Positions 25,717 to 34,729 are shown, numbered from the stretch's first letter. The stretch is 64,000 nucleotides of DNA from Ornithobacterium rhinotracheale (GCF_022832975.1 NZ_CP094846.1:1873501-1937500), one strand, 5' to 3'. The notes: generated by a model not told the origin, from the sequence alone. Numbers and translations are program-made.

Positions 25717-27297
25717 TTATTTCTTGTATTTTGCAGAGATTTCTTTTGCTGCTTCGTCTAGCACTTTGGTTAATTCTTCCGTGTATTTACCTGCCTTCAA
25801 TTCATCTAGCGTATCTCTATGTTTTGCATTCAAATAAGCTAGATAATCTTCTTGGAATTCTTTTACTTTTTCGACAGGAACATCTCTCAATAAGTTATTC
25901 ACCCCTGCATAAACGATAGCTACTTGGTCTTCCACTGGCATTGGAGAGTTCACGCTTTGTTTCAAGATTTCAACGTTTCTTTCTCCTTTTCCGATTACCG
26001 CCATTGTCGCAGCGTCAAGGTCTGAACCGAATTTAGCAAAGGCTTCCAACTCTCTAAACTGCGCTTGGTCTAGTTTTAAAGTTCCAGATACTTTTTTCAT
26101 TGATTTAATCTGAGCAGAACCACCTACACGAGATACTGAAACCCCAACATTGATCGCTGGTTTCACCCCTGAGTTAAATAAATCTGACTCTAAGAAAATC
26201 TGTCCGTCTGTAATTGAAATCACATTGGTAGGAATATAGGCAGACACGTCTCCTGCTTGTGTTTCGATAATTGGCAATGCAGTCAAAGATCCCCCTCCTT
26301 TTACTTTACCTTTTAAGGCTTCAGGTAAGTCGTTCATGTTTTTGGCTACCTCATCATTTCCAATTACTTTAGCTGCACGCTCTAATAGCCTTGAATGCAG
26401 GTAGAATACATCTCCTGGGTAGGCCTCACGCCCTGGGGGTCTTCTAAGTAGTAGAGATACCTCACGGTATGCCACCGCTTGCTTTGATAAATCATCGTAA
26501 ATAATTAAAGCTGAACGCCCTGTGTCTCTAAAATATTCACCAATTGCGGCTCCTGCAAATGGCGCCCATACTTGCATAGGTGCAGGGTCTGAGGCATTTG
26601 CGGCTACGATAATGGTGTAATCCATAGCGCCGTATTTTTCTAGGACATTGTATGTTTGTGCCACGGTAGATGCTTTTTGCCCCACGGCTACATAAATACA
26701 GTATACGGGCTCTCCTTTGTCGTAAAATTCTTTTTGGTTAAGAATGGTATCAATCGCCACGGTAGATTTTCCTGTTTGTCTATCACCGATGATGAGCTCA
26801 CGCTGCCCTCTTCCGATTGGCACCATAGAATCAATTGCCACAATACCTGTTTGCAATGGTTCTGAAACGGGCTCACGGAATAATACGCCTGGCGCTTTTC
26901 TCTCCAATGGCAAATCATATAATTCGCCAGATAGTGGCTCTTTGCCATCAATTGGATTTCCTAGTGTGTCTACTACGCGCCCGAGCATACTCTCGCCCAC
27001 TTTAATAGAGGCAATTCTCTTGGTTCGCTTAGCAGTATCGCCCTCCTTTACGCCCTGAGATGAGCCTAGGAGAACCACCCCTACATTGTCTTCCTCTAAA
27101 TTCTGAACCAGTCCTTCTTCGCCATTGTCAAATTGTACTAGCTCACCATATTGAGCATTTTCAAGTCCGTAGATGCGGGCAATCCCGTCTCCAATTTCTA
27201 GAACAGTGCCTACTTCTGCCAAATCGAAATCTGAACTTGCGTTGGCGAGTTGTTGTTTTAATATCGCTGAAACTTCAGCTGGATTTATTTCTGCCAT
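25717..27297 (-). CDS. atpA: ATP synthase F1 subunit alpha
   Basis: 526 residues. Nucleotide-binding but largely non-catalytic F1 subunit. The P-loop GDRQTGKS is at 171-178. Also present are [13 protein letters not shown] and the ATPase alpha/beta signature region [17 protein letters not shown]. The length is normal for Bacteroidota. It follows atpH by 14 nt within the operon and precedes atpG. Confidence 0.98.
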   Translation of the reverse strand: MAEINPAEVSAILKQQLANASSDFDLAEVGTVLEIGDGIARIYGLENAQYGELVQFDNGEEGLVQNLEEDNVGVVLLGSSQGVKEGDTAKRTKRIASIKVGESMLGRVVDTLGNPIDGKEPLSGELYDLPLERKAPGVLFREPVSEPLQTGIVAIDSMVPIGRGQRELIIGDRQTGKSTVAIDTILNQKEFYDKGEPVYCIYVAVGQKASTVAQTYNVLEKYGAMDYTIIVAANASDPAPMQVWAPFAGAAIGEYFRDTGRSALIIYDDLSKQAVAYREVSLLLRRPPGREAYPGDVFYLHSRLLERAAKVIGNDEVAKNMNDLPEALKGKVKGGGSLTALPIIETQAGDVSAYIPTNVISITDGQIFLESDLFNSGVKPAINVGVSVSRVGGSAQIKSMKKVSGTLKLDQAQFRELEAFAKFGSDLDAATMAVIGKGERNVEILKQSVNSPMPVEDQVAIVYAGVNNLLRDVPVEKVKEFQEDYLAYLNAKHRDTLDELKAGKYTEELTKVLDEAAKEISAKYKK

Positions 27298-27311
27298 GAT
27301 GCTTTAATATA

Positions 27312-27872
27312 TTAAATCTTTGATATAATTTTTTGTGTGTCAAATGCTTGTTTAATTTCGCTAAGCCTTGTTTTAATAGAGGCGTCAAATTGCGTATCGT
27401 CTACCCTTAGGATAAAGCCTCCAATGAGAGATTCATCTACCTTCTGAACCACCTCAATTTTATCAGCCGCGATGCCCAATGTAGCTTGCGTTTTAGCCAC
27501 TATGGCGTTTAGCTCCTCGCTAGAAAGAGGATAGGCGCTAGAAATATGCGCTCTTTTAATCCCATTGATGATGCGATAGCGCTCAATAACGGCTGTGGCA
27601 ACCTCTTTTAAATTAGCGGCTCTTCCGTTTTTTATTAAAAGAGCTACCAACTTTTGAGTTTCAGGCGAGAAGTTTTGGAACACTTCCTTAGCGATGCTCT
27701 GTTTCTTCTCATCTGAGATAATTGGGCTGCTTAAGAAATTTTTAAAATCACGGCTAGTTTTAAATGCCGTGAGAATATCCCTCATTTCTTGCACTGCTTT
27801 TTTTTGTTTCTCTTGTGGCAAAACTTCAAAAAAAGCTTTTGCGTATCGTTTAGCAACTCTATAATTTGCCAT
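27312..27872 (-). CDS. atpH: ATP synthase F1 subunit delta
   Basis: 186 residues; the peripheral stalk cap (OSCP homologue). The N-terminal ANYRVAKRYAKAFFEVL and the C-terminal GGFILRVDDTQFDASIKTRL motif are typical. It starts 2 nt after atpF and ends 14 nt before atpA, consistent with translational coupling. Confidence 0.95.
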   Translation of the reverse strand: MANYRVAKRYAKAFFEVLPQEKQKKAVQEMRDILTAFKTSRDFKNFLSSPIISDEKKQSIAKEVFQNFSPETQKLVALLIKNGRAANLKEVATAVIERYRIINGIKRAHISSAYPLSSEELNAIVAKTQATLGIAADKIEVVQKVDESLIGGFILRVDDTQFDASIKTRLSEIKQAFDTQKIISKI

Positions 27873-27874
27873 GA

Positions 27875-28375
27875 TTAGCTCAATTTAATTTCGTTGATAA
27901 GCTTGTCGACTAAATTCTTTTGTTGATCTTCTGATTTTAAATTATCTCTCAACACCTTTTCAGCTACTTGTAACGATAAGCTTGCTACTTGATCTTTTAC
28001 TTCTGCGATGGCAAGATTTTTCTCACTCTCGATGGTGCGTCTAGCTGCTTCAATAATTTTATCTGCTTCTGTTTTAGCAATTTCTTTAGCCGCTTCTACT
28101 TCTCTTTCTTTCATCGCTTTAGCTTCTTTAAGCATCGCATCACTCTCCTCGCGAGCTTGTTGCATGATTTGCTCGTTTTCAGCTTTGAGAGCTTTCATTT
28201 CTTCTCTTGCTTTTTCTGCTTGGAGCAAAGCCTCCTCAATTCCGTTTTCTCGCTCTTCTATCGCGGTTAAAATCGGTTTCCAAGCAAATTTTCTGAGCAC
28301 AAACATTAATATTAAAAATAGTAGTGTTACCCAAAAAAATAAACCTACTGAAAAATCATTGATTAATTTATCCAT
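27875..28375 (-). CDS. atpF: ATP synthase F0 subunit b
   Basis: 166 residues; peripheral stalk. One membrane helix near residues 9-27 (GLFFWVTLLFLILMFVL) is followed by a long charged coiled coil rich in Ala, Glu and Lys to the end. The gene lies between atpE and atpH; the 100-nt gap to atpE contains a terminator-like hairpin. Confidence 0.96.
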   Translation of the reverse strand: MDKLINDFSVGLFFWVTLLFLILMFVLRKFAWKPILTAIEERENGIEEALLQAEKAREEMKALKAENEQIMQQAREESDAMLKEAKAMKEREVEAAKEIAKTEADKIIEAARRTIESEKNLAIAEVKDQVASLSLQVAEKVLRDNLKSEDQQKNLVDKLINEIKLS

Positions 28376-28431
28376 TGTTTAATTTCTTTTATATATTAAA
28401 TTTCCCTATGGGGTTTTTGTTTTAAATTTAA

Positions 28432-28470
28432 AAACACCACTGTACTGCCAACCGCCGTAGAGTGGTGTTT
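28432..28470 (-). terminator. Terminator-like hairpin between atpE and atpF (possible attenuator)
   Basis: On the minus strand, AAACACCACT pairs with AGTGGTGTTT around a 19-nt loop and is followed by TTTTTAAATTT. It could stop part of the transcripts after atpE, or protect atpE mRNA, giving more of the c subunit, which is needed in many copies per complex. Confidence 0.65.
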
Positions 28471-28475
28471 GTGCA

Positions 28476-28673
28476 TTATTTTACTGCGAATAAAGCAGCG
28501 AATGCTAAACCTTCGATCAAGGCAGCAGCAATAATCATTGCTACTTGAATTTTACCTGATGCTTCTGGCTGGCGTGCAATAGCTTCCATAGCAGTTCCAC
28601 CGATTTTACCGATGCCTAATCCTGCTCCGATGATTACTAATCCTGCACCTACCATTACTGGAATTTGACTCAT
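28476..28673 (-). CDS. atpE: ATP synthase F0 subunit c
   Basis: 65 residues, two membrane helices with a polar loop (ARQPEA). Ring subunit; the ion-carrying carboxylate is Glu54 in AALIEGLAF. The residue after Glu is Gly, not Ser or Thr, and the helix lacks the other ligands of Na+-type rings, so a proton-driven enzyme is expected. It lies between atpB and atpF. Confidence 0.97.
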   Translation of the reverse strand: MSQIPVMVGAGLVIIGAGLGIGKIGGTAMEAIARQPEASGKIQVAMIIAAALIEGLAFAALFAVK

Positions 28674-28708
28674 GATATATAAAATTTAAAATTAATGATT
28701 TCGTTTTT

Positions 28709-29830
28709 TTAATGTTCTTCTGCGTGTTCCTCAACCGCCATACCAAAGTACAATGCCGAAAGCGTTGTGAAAATGTATGCCTGCAAGGCTGCTACGAAGA
28801 ATTCTATAAATGATATTAATATTGATAGCACGAGGGACATTGCGCCCCCGCCGAAGTTTCTAAAAATAAAGATTAAACCAATCAAACTCATCAATACTAT
28901 ATGTCCTGCCGTGATGTTTGCATATAAACGAATCATCAAGGAGAATGGTTTAACAAAGATTCCTAAAATTTCAATTGGGACCAAAATAGGGTAAATAAAG
29001 ATTTTACCAAACCAAGGCATGGAATCACCAAGTGGATCAAAAATATGTTTCCAATAAGTTTTGTTTCCTGAAACATTAGTAATCACAAAGGTCATAATCG
29101 CCAAAGCAAATGTTACGGCTATGTTTCCCGTTACATTGACACCAAATGGCATCATACCTATGATATTAAGAATCCAAATAAAGAAGAAAATTGTGAGCAA
29201 ATAGCTCATATACTTTTTATAGTGTTTTTCACCGATGTTGGGAATCGCAATCTCATCTCGCACATACATGATGAGTGGCTCCATAAATCTACCAATACCT
29301 TTTGGAATCGATGATTTGGCATATGATTTTGCCGATGCTCTAAAAATCAAAAACAACAATACAAAGGCTACCATGATAGAGAAAACACTCTTGGTAATAG
29401 AGAAATCCAATGGTTTTGCATTGGTTGGATGGTGCTCATCATCGTAAGTCAGAGTACCTGTTGCATCTGTTTTATAAATTTTGCTGTGATACAGTTTATA
29501 AAAATTTCCGTCTTTTTCTACGACTTTCTTCCCATGATCAAATTCCGATGACATGAAAACTTTTAAGCCATTGTCCCACAAAATTACTGGAAGAGGGAAT
29601 CCATAATAAGTATCGGATTCCGTATCATGCATAATATCGAAATAATGAGAATCCATAATATGGTGCTGGATATCTTGATCAATTTCCTCTGCAATCGACA
29701 CTTCTTTAGACTCATCATGGTGAGACTTACCTTCTTGCTCAGCCATTCCTACCAAATCTTGCCCAAACACATTTATCGACATCAATAACGCCAAACATGC
29801 AAGCAAAAACTTATGGGTGTTTCGTAACAT
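28709..29830 (-). CDS. atpB: ATP synthase F0 subunit a
   Basis: 373 residues, longer than the E. coli protein because of an N-terminal signal-peptide-like segment (1-24, ending NVFGQ) and a His/Asp-rich external region of about 100 residues, as usual in Bacteroidota. The half-channel Arg301 is in MIRLYANITAGHI; GMMPFGVNVTGN and the final helix SALYFGMAVEEH are also conserved. It is the first core gene of the operon after two small membrane proteins. Confidence 0.97.
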   Translation of the reverse strand: MLRNTHKFLLACLALLMSINVFGQDLVGMAEQEGKSHHDESKEVSIAEEIDQDIQHHIMDSHYFDIMHDTESDTYYGFPLPVILWDNGLKVFMSSEFDHGKKVVEKDGNFYKLYHSKIYKTDATGTLTYDDEHHPTNAKPLDFSITKSVFSIMVAFVLLFLIFRASAKSYAKSSIPKGIGRFMEPLIMYVRDEIAIPNIGEKHYKKYMSYLLTIFFFIWILNIIGMMPFGVNVTGNIAVTFALAIMTFVITNVSGNKTYWKHIFDPLGDSMPWFGKIFIYPILVPIEILGIFVKPFSLMIRLYANITAGHIVLMSLIGLIFIFRNFGGGAMSLVLSILISFIEFFVAALQAYIFTTLSALYFGMAVEEHAEEH

Positions 29831-29894
29831 TCTCTTTCAAAATTATTTTTAGTTAGGCAAAAATATAGAATTAGTTTTCAAATTTAAAAAATTT

Positions 29895-30275
29895 TTAGTC
29901 TTTTTTTCTATTAAATTTCTCCGCATTCAATTTTTGGGAAATAAAAACTACGATTGCAAGGAGATATAAAAAAAACGAACTAATCAAAATATTTTGTTGC
30001 AATGTACTAAATTCCGAGAGATTAAAAAAATATTCAATCATGATTTTGGCGAAAATAATGACTACTAAAAGAGCTCCCATGAAATAAAAACCCACAAAAT
30101 CAGATTTTTTATTCAAGACAATCATCAATCCCATCTGAAACGGAACGAACAATGTCGCCCAAAAAAATTGAAATTCAGCCCATTTTTCAGGTGAAATCCT
30201 TACGCTTTGGCTCCAGAAAAAATGCAACGCTAAACCAAAAATCAATGCAATTATAATTTTTAGACCAAATTTCAT
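29895..30275 (-). CDS. Small membrane protein encoded in the ATP synthase operon
   Basis: 126 residues with four predicted membrane helices (about 5-20, 38-54, 64-82, 96-114) and a basic C-terminus ending FNRKKD. No named family is recognised. Its ATG overlaps the stop of the upstream AtpZ-like gene (ATGA), and atpB starts 64 nt downstream. Its position is that of atpI in other operons, so an assembly role for the c-ring or Mg2+ handling is possible; this rests on position only. Confidence 0.75.
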   Translation of the reverse strand: MKFGLKIIIALIFGLALHFFWSQSVRISPEKWAEFQFFWATLFVPFQMGLMIVLNKKSDFVGFYFMGALLVVIIFAKIMIEYFFNLSEFSTLQQNILISSFFLYLLAIVVFISQKLNAEKFNRKKD

Positions 30276-30481
30276 TTATTGACATTTTTAATCAATTCGT
30301 ACAAGAAAAAAAGCGAAACAAGCATTCCTACAATCGTAAAACCCAGCGTAAACCAGCTGGTTTCGTTCTGGTAATGCTCATCGCACCATTGCCCTGCCCA
30401 CGCCGCCAAGTACATTACCACACCGATTTGAATCCCTACCGAGGTTAATTGTAACCATGTATTTTTGCCTTTGTTATCCAC
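30272..30481 (-). CDS. AtpZ/AtpI family protein
   Basis: 69 residues with two membrane helices (about 11-27 and 42-62), typical of AtpZ/AtpI proteins at the head of atp operons. AtpI-type proteins help assemble the c-ring or form a small Ca2+/Mg2+ channel. The best start is GTG at 30481 (GTG GAT AAC AAA); no nearby ATG fits. The stop overlaps the next gene (ATGA). It is divergent from dus with only 25 nt between the start codons. Confidence 0.8.
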   Translation of the reverse strand: MDNKGKNTWLQLTSVGIQIGVVMYLAAWAGQWCDEHYQNETSWFTLGFTIVGMLVSLFFLYELIKNVNK

Positions 30482-30489
30482 TTAATTTG

Positions 30490-30497
30490 TATTTTTG
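30490..30497 (+). promoter_or_regulatory. -7 promoter element of dus
   Basis: TATTTTTG matches TAnnTTTG, with TTTG at 30464-30467 as a possible -33 box. The ATG is at 30507, leaving a leader of only a few nt. Confidence 0.6.
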
Positions 30498-30499
30498 CC

Positions 30500-30507
30500 C
30501 AAATTTA
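30500..30507 (-). promoter_or_regulatory. -7 promoter element of the atp operon
   Basis: Minus-strand TAAATTTG is an exact match, 19 nt upstream of the GTG of the AtpZ-like gene and 2 nt from the opposing -7 element. Confidence 0.55.
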
Positions 30508-31487
30508 TGACAAAAATAGGAAACATCACATTGCCAGACTTCCCATTATTGCTCGCCCCTATGGAAGATGTGAGCGACCCACCGTTTAGACGCGTGTGCA
30601 AGGAGAATGGCGCAGATTTAATGTACTCAGAGTTTATTTCGTCTGAGGGACTCATACGAGACGCGATTAAAAGCAAGAAAAAATTAGATATTTTTGATTA
30701 CGAACGCCCCATAGGAATCCAGATTTTCGGGGGAGATGAGGAGGCAATGGCACTTTCTGCCCGCATTGTAGAAACCGTGAAACCCGATTTGGTAGACATC
30801 AACTTTGGTTGCCCTGTCAAGAAAGTCGTGTGCAAAGGTGCTGGTGCAGGCGTTTTAAAAGATATAGATTTAATGGTTCGCCTTACTGAATCGGTAGTGA
30901 AATCCACTTCGCTACCCGTAACGGTAAAAACTCGTTTGGGCTGGGATCACGACAACATTAATATCTACGAAGTTGCCGAAAGATTGCAAGATGTAGGCAT
31001 TCAAGCACTTTCCATCCATGGCAGAACTCGCGCACAAATGTACAAAGGCGAAGCCGACTGGTCGGAAATTGCACGAGTGAAAAATAACCCAAGAATCCAC
31101 ATTCCGATTTTCGGGAATGGAGATATTGATTCGCCTGAAAAAGCTTTAGAATACAAAAATCGTTATGGTGTAGATGGCATCATGATCGGGCGCGCTGCGA
31201 TTGGGTATCCTTGGATTTTTAGAGAGATTAAACATTATCTAAAAACGGGAGAATTGCTTGCACCACCTACCATTGCCGAACGCGTAGACGCCGTGAAAAA
31301 ACACCTTGAGTTCTCATGCGAATGGAAAGGCGAGAAAGTAGGAATTTTGGAAATGCGAAAACATTATTCCAATTATTTCAAGGGCATTCAGCATTTTAAA
31401 TCATTTAGAAAAGAGTTAGTTTCTCTCGATAATAAAGATGACTTATTTCATGTTTTATCTAAAATTATTGAAGAATACGAATCTTAA
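30507..31487 (+). CDS. dusB: tRNA-dihydrouridine synthase
   Basis: 326 residues from the ATG at 30507; the upstream TTG at 30495 lies inside the promoter. FMN enzyme reducing uridines of tRNA to dihydrouridine. APMEDVSDPPFRRVC starts the TIM barrel; the catalytic Cys102 is in INFGCPVKKV; KTRLGWDHD and GIMIGRAAIGYPWIF (phosphate-binding of FMN) follow. Overall most like the DusB subgroup, though subgroup is not certain. cysH follows 27 nt downstream in the same direction. Confidence 0.92.
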   Translation: MTKIGNITLPDFPLLLAPMEDVSDPPFRRVCKENGADLMYSEFISSEGLIRDAIKSKKKLDIFDYERPIGIQIFGGDEEAMALSARIVETVKPDLVDINFGCPVKKVVCKGAGAGVLKDIDLMVRLTESVVKSTSLPVTVKTRLGWDHDNINIYEVAERLQDVGIQALSIHGRTRAQMYKGEADWSEIARVKNNPRIHIPIFGNGDIDSPEKALEYKNRYGVDGIMIGRAAIGYPWIFREIKHYLKTGELLAPPTIAERVDAVKKHLEFSCEWKGEKVGILEMRKHYSNYFKGIQHFKSFRKELVSLDNKDDLFHVLSKIIEEYES

Positions 31488-31514
31488 GAACAATTTTTGA
31501 TACGCACTAAGGTT

Positions 31515-32180
31515 ATGAGTGATTTTAACTTAGATTCTGCGGTGAACGAAATCACCGAATGTTTGCAAAAAATGCATTCGGAAGGAAAACGCATCATGAT
31601 TACCTCATCGTTCCAAACGCATAGTTTGCCGCTGCTACATATCAGCACCCGAGCCATTAAGAATTTGCCCGTGATTTTCATCGATACGGGATTTCACTTT
31701 GCCGAAACTTACGCTTTCAGAGATCAAATCGTGAGAGATTGGGGCTTAAATTTAAAAAATGTTCGCTCAAAAACTTCTAAACACCAGCAAGTGAACGAAG
31801 ACGGACAGTTTCTCTACGCCAGCGATACCGACTATTGTTGCCACATCAACAAGGTAGAGCCACTCAATACTAGCATCCAAGATTACGACATCTGGATTGC
31901 GGGATTGCGCAGAGACCAGACCAAATTCCGTAGCGGGTTGGATTATTTTGAAAAACAGAAATCAGGAATTACCAAATATCACCCTATTCTAGACTGGAAT
32001 TCTAAAATGATTTACGAATACCGAAAGTTACATAATTTGCCCGCGCATCCTTTAGAAGAAAAAGGATTTTTCAGCATTGGGTGCTTTCCTTGCACGCAAA
32101 GTGTGCACGACGAAAACGAGCGTGGCGGACGCTGGGCTGGGAGCAATAAAACTGAATGTGGCATTCATTTAAATAAATAA
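31515..32180 (+). CDS. cysH: Adenylyl-sulfate (APS) reductase, 4Fe-4S type
   Basis: 221 residues from ATG 31515. It reduces APS to sulfite in assimilatory sulfate reduction. The paired cysteines Cys108-Cys109 (DYCCHINKVEPL) and Cys190/Cys193 (GCFPC) are those that bind a 4Fe-4S cluster in APS reductases and are absent from cluster-free PAPS reductases. The catalytic Cys215 is in the C-terminal ECGIH. The gene lies between dus and a sugar epimerase in a short operon; no other cys gene is in the window. A longer TTG start at 31497 is less likely. Confidence 0.92.
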   Translation: MSDFNLDSAVNEITECLQKMHSEGKRIMITSSFQTHSLPLLHISTRAIKNLPVIFIDTGFHFAETYAFRDQIVRDWGLNLKNVRSKTSKHQQVNEDGQFLYASDTDYCCHINKVEPLNTSIQDYDIWIAGLRRDQTKFRSGLDYFEKQKSGITKYHPILDWNSKMIYEYRKLHNLPAHPLEEKGFFSIGCFPCTQSVHDENERGGRWAGSNKTECGIHLNK

Positions 32181-32191
32181 AAAAATTATCG

Positions 32192-33094
32192 ATGAGAATA
32201 TTTATTTCTGGCGGCGCAGGATACCTTGGATACAATTTGGTACGCGCCCTTGAGCAAAACGAAAAAGTAGAAGAAATCATAGTTTACGATAACCTCTATC
32301 GTCAAAACTTAAATTTCTTTATCCTTGGCGAAAAATTAAATAAAACTAAATTCATAAAAGGCGATATTTTAAATGAATTTAAACTTAAAAAGCATTTAAA
32401 AAACATCGATGTCGTGTATCATCTAGCAGCCTTTGTGGAGTCTCCGTATTCTTATCGAGATCATTTTAATTACGAGCAAATCAACCATTTTGGCACCGCA
32501 ACTTTGGTAAACGCATTGCAAGAAAATTCGCCTAAAAAAGTAATTTTCACTAGCTCTGGTGCGGTATATGGCAAGGACATCGAAGCCGACGAAAACACGC
32601 CGCCAGTACCAGAAAACGCCTACGGAATTTCTAAATTTAATGCTGAAAAATATTTGGAACTTCTTCGTTACCAAATGGATGTGTGCATTTTTAGAATTGC
32701 CAATGTCTTTGGGTTCAATCCGATGTTCAGGTTCGATAGTGTGATTAATAATTTAATTTTCAACGCACTGCTCTACAACAAAATTAAAATCAACGGCAAT
32801 GGAGAGAACATCACGCCTTTTGTGCATATCGATGCCGTAACGCAGCGTTTGGCGCAAGCAGCTTTCCAAGATGAGCCAAAAATTGAGAATTTGGTAGAAT
32901 ACAATCAATCGGTAAATACCGTGCGCGACATCTTGCTTGAATCTTTTGAAAATTTGGAATTTCAGTATTTAAATACGCAACAAAAGCTGAGCAGCTATCA
33001 AATCACTTCGATTTATCACCAAAATCAAGACGACAACTTCAAAACACGCGTTTTGGAATGCTTACAAGATTTTAAATCCAATTTTAAATTATAA
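32192..33094 (+). CDS. NAD-dependent epimerase/dehydratase (extended SDR)
   Basis: 300 residues. The Rossmann motif is GGAGYLG (7-13); catalytic residues are Thr/Ser120-122 in TSSGAVYG and the pair Tyr144/Lys148 in NAYGISKFNAEK. It resembles UDP-glucose 4-epimerases and related nucleotide-sugar enzymes acting in surface polysaccharide synthesis; the substrate is unknown. It starts 11 nt after cysH, so it is probably cotranscribed, although the functional link is not obvious. A hairpin follows. Confidence 0.85.
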   Translation: MRIFISGGAGYLGYNLVRALEQNEKVEEIIVYDNLYRQNLNFFILGEKLNKTKFIKGDILNEFKLKKHLKNIDVVYHLAAFVESPYSYRDHFNYEQINHFGTATLVNALQENSPKKVIFTSSGAVYGKDIEADENTPPVPENAYGISKFNAEKYLELLRYQMDVCIFRIANVFGFNPMFRFDSVINNLIFNALLYNKIKINGNGENITPFVHIDAVTQRLAQAAFQDEPKIENLVEYNQSVNTVRDILLESFENLEFQYLNTQQKLSSYQITSIYHQNQDDNFKTRVLECLQDFKSNFKL

Positions 33095-33100
33095 AAGAAA

Positions 33101-33120
33101 GGCTCGCCACTTGGCGAGCC
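33101..33120. terminator. Bidirectional terminator between the epimerase and YceI copy 2
   Basis: Stem GGCTCGCC / GGCGAGCC with loop ACTT, followed on the plus strand by TTATTTATTTTT. The minus-strand exit TTTCTTTTAT is similarly U-rich. Confidence 0.78.
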
Positions 33121-33144
33121 TTATTTATTTTTCTTCAAAAATTC

Positions 33145-33693
33145 TTAATTCATATATTCTGTAGAAATATTGAATTGAATACGGATTTCGTCTCCAGTTT
33201 TTATGGTTCCGAACATATACACAGGTGGCTCCACTTTGTAGTCGGTCATTTTCATCATGATGTAACCAGTAATGGTAAATCCACGATCGGTGTCATACAC
33301 TTTCACAGGAACGCTTATGGCTTTGGTCACGCCATTGATTGAGATAGAACCATTCACAGTAGTATTTCCGCTTAAAGTATCAATGGTAAGGGCTTTAAAA
33401 ACGATTTCTTTGTGCTTATCGGCATTGAGCGCATTGTAGGCGTTTTGGTCCATCGCAGCTTTTCCACTCTTGAGCGAACGAACCGGAAACACAAATTTCA
33501 CATCGTTGATGGAGCTATTGCCTGCATTGGCAGTGAAAGTTCCGTTATCAGAAATCATTTCCCAATCGTGCAAAGTAGAAGTCCCTGTAATGGTGATATT
33601 CACATCTCTTGAAACAATTTTTTGCGCTTTTACGCTCATTAATACAAAAAACAAGCAAACAAAAGCAAGGCTGAATTTGAATAAATTTTTCAT
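33145..33693 (-). CDS. YceI family lipid-binding-like periplasmic protein (copy 2)
   Basis: 182 residues; signal peptide ending MSVKAQ. Same layout as the 11.1-kb paralogue: TGTSTLHDWEM at the mature N-terminus, FVFPVRSLKSGKAAMDQNAY, TVNGSISINGVTKAISVP, and YKVEPPVYMFGTIKTGDEI at the end. The family forms a lipocalin-like barrel that can hold an isoprenoid chain; the role here is unknown. A near-consensus -7 element (TAAATTTA on the minus strand, about 33730) lies upstream. Confidence 0.88.
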   Translation of the reverse strand: MKNLFKFSLAFVCLFFVLMSVKAQKIVSRDVNITITGTSTLHDWEMISDNGTFTANAGNSSINDVKFVFPVRSLKSGKAAMDQNAYNALNADKHKEIVFKALTIDTLSGNTTVNGSISINGVTKAISVPVKVYDTDRGFTITGYIMMKMTDYKVEPPVYMFGTIKTGDEIRIQFNISTEYMN

Positions 33694-33807
33694 GACTGAA
33701 TATTTTTTTGATTTTTCTTGTCATAAATTTAGCCATAAAATTTTGAAAATCCACAATTTTTAATGTTAAATTTCAAACTTAATTAAATGTATTAAAGACA
33801 ATTAGCC

Positions 33808-34050
33808 CTAATTTTCCATTTGTTTCAATTTTTTCAAAAATTCTTGTGCAAAAACTTTTTGGTCTTTTTGGAGCTGCTCGATCGTTTCGGGCAAAATATA
33901 AGTAAACAGCACCTCTTTTTTATCGTTCAGAAAAATTATCTCTTGTTTCTCCCCTTCTTTGATTAATTGAGCAAAAACTTCCCACATCGATTGTTCGCGC
34001 TCTTTAAGTAAATTAAAAAAGGCATCTGCCTGAATGATGATTTGTTTCAT
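33808..34050 (-). CDS. Small hypothetical protein
   Basis: 80 residues, not recognised; no signal peptide or membrane segment. It is amphipathic, with a charged helical C-terminus (QKVFAQEFLKKLKQMEN). The start MKQIIIQADAFF and balanced composition look like a real small protein, but there is no neighbour in an operon and no clear promoter. Confidence 0.5.
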   Translation of the reverse strand: MKQIIIQADAFFNLLKEREQSMWEVFAQLIKEGEKQEIIFLNDKKEVLFTYILPETIEQLQKDQKVFAQEFLKKLKQMEN

Positions 34051-34367
34051 TGAAAAGATTTATAATTAAAATTTGAATGTACAAAAATCGATAATTTAGG
34101 GTATTTTCTCCCTATATCTTTCAACAAAATCTTTGTTTGCACTGATTTTAAACAAAAAATATGGAATTTTGATGTTTTTCTTATGCCCATCTTCCATTGT
34201 TCTGATATCAATTTTTTATAATTGAATGTCGCGCTTTTTCATGGTTAAAATTAAAAAAATATTCATTTATGACTTGTTTCGCAAGGTCATTTTATATAAT
34301 TTGCGCCGTTATTTAAACCTAATTCAGAAGTGGGCAACTGGACAATCAAACCGCCCGAGAAAATCCA
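34051..34367. other. Divergent intergenic region between two hypothetical genes
   Basis: AT-rich. The only structure I see is near its right end: TTG at 34274-34276, a TAATTTG at 34297-34303 (one nt short of the -7 consensus), and an imperfect inverted repeat TGACTTG/CAAGGTCA at 34270-34289. These probably form the promoter of the 34368 gene. No credible frame or RNA gene is seen. Confidence 0.45.
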
Positions 34368-34703
34368 ATGGAAAGATACGAAGAAATTAAAAGAATCTTG
34401 GCTGAAAATCCAAACGGCGTTACCATTGATTTAAACACCATGCAAGAGCCCGAAGATAAATTTTGGTGTGTGGCACTCAAGGAAACGCAAAACAACTTTA
34501 CCGACGAAAATTTAAAAAAAGTGATTGAAACGGCTAAAAAGACCACCAATATTGTAGGCGGTGGCCGAAAAAACGGAAAGTTTTATTTAGACGCAGTACA
34601 GCTCATCGAAGATGAAGAGGAAGCGACGCGCATGGGAATCGAAAACGGACAAATTGCGATTTTCAATCTCGCTACCAGACAATCAAAAAGATTAATCGAT
34701 TAA
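34368..34703 (+). CDS. Hypothetical protein
   Basis: 111 residues, probably cytoplasmic, no recognised domain. Charged and helical at the N-terminus (MERYEEIKRILAENPNG), with a central GGGRKNGKFYLDA segment and an acidic EDEEEATRMG stretch. It has a plausible promoter about 65 nt upstream and a hairpin terminator directly downstream, so expression is likely. Confidence 0.6.
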   Translation: MERYEEIKRILAENPNGVTIDLNTMQEPEDKFWCVALKETQNNFTDENLKKVIETAKKTTNIVGGGRKNGKFYLDAVQLIEDEEEATRMGIENGQIAIFNLATRQSKRLID

Positions 34704-34729
34704 AAAGGGTGATTTTTCACTCTTTTTTT
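34704..34729 (+). terminator. Terminator of the 34368 gene
   Basis: Stem AAAGGGTGA / TCACTCTTT (one G-U pair) with a short T loop, followed by a T-run. Confidence 0.75.

Noticed and set aside
28008-28382. 124-codon plus-strand frame over atpF
   Set aside because: A Ser/Ala/Leu-rich shadow caused by the biased coding of the b-subunit coiled coil.
28476-28673. Sodium-driven ATP synthase
   Set aside because: The c subunit has Gly after Glu54 and lacks the Gln and Ser/Thr ligands of Na+ rings; proton coupling is the better reading.
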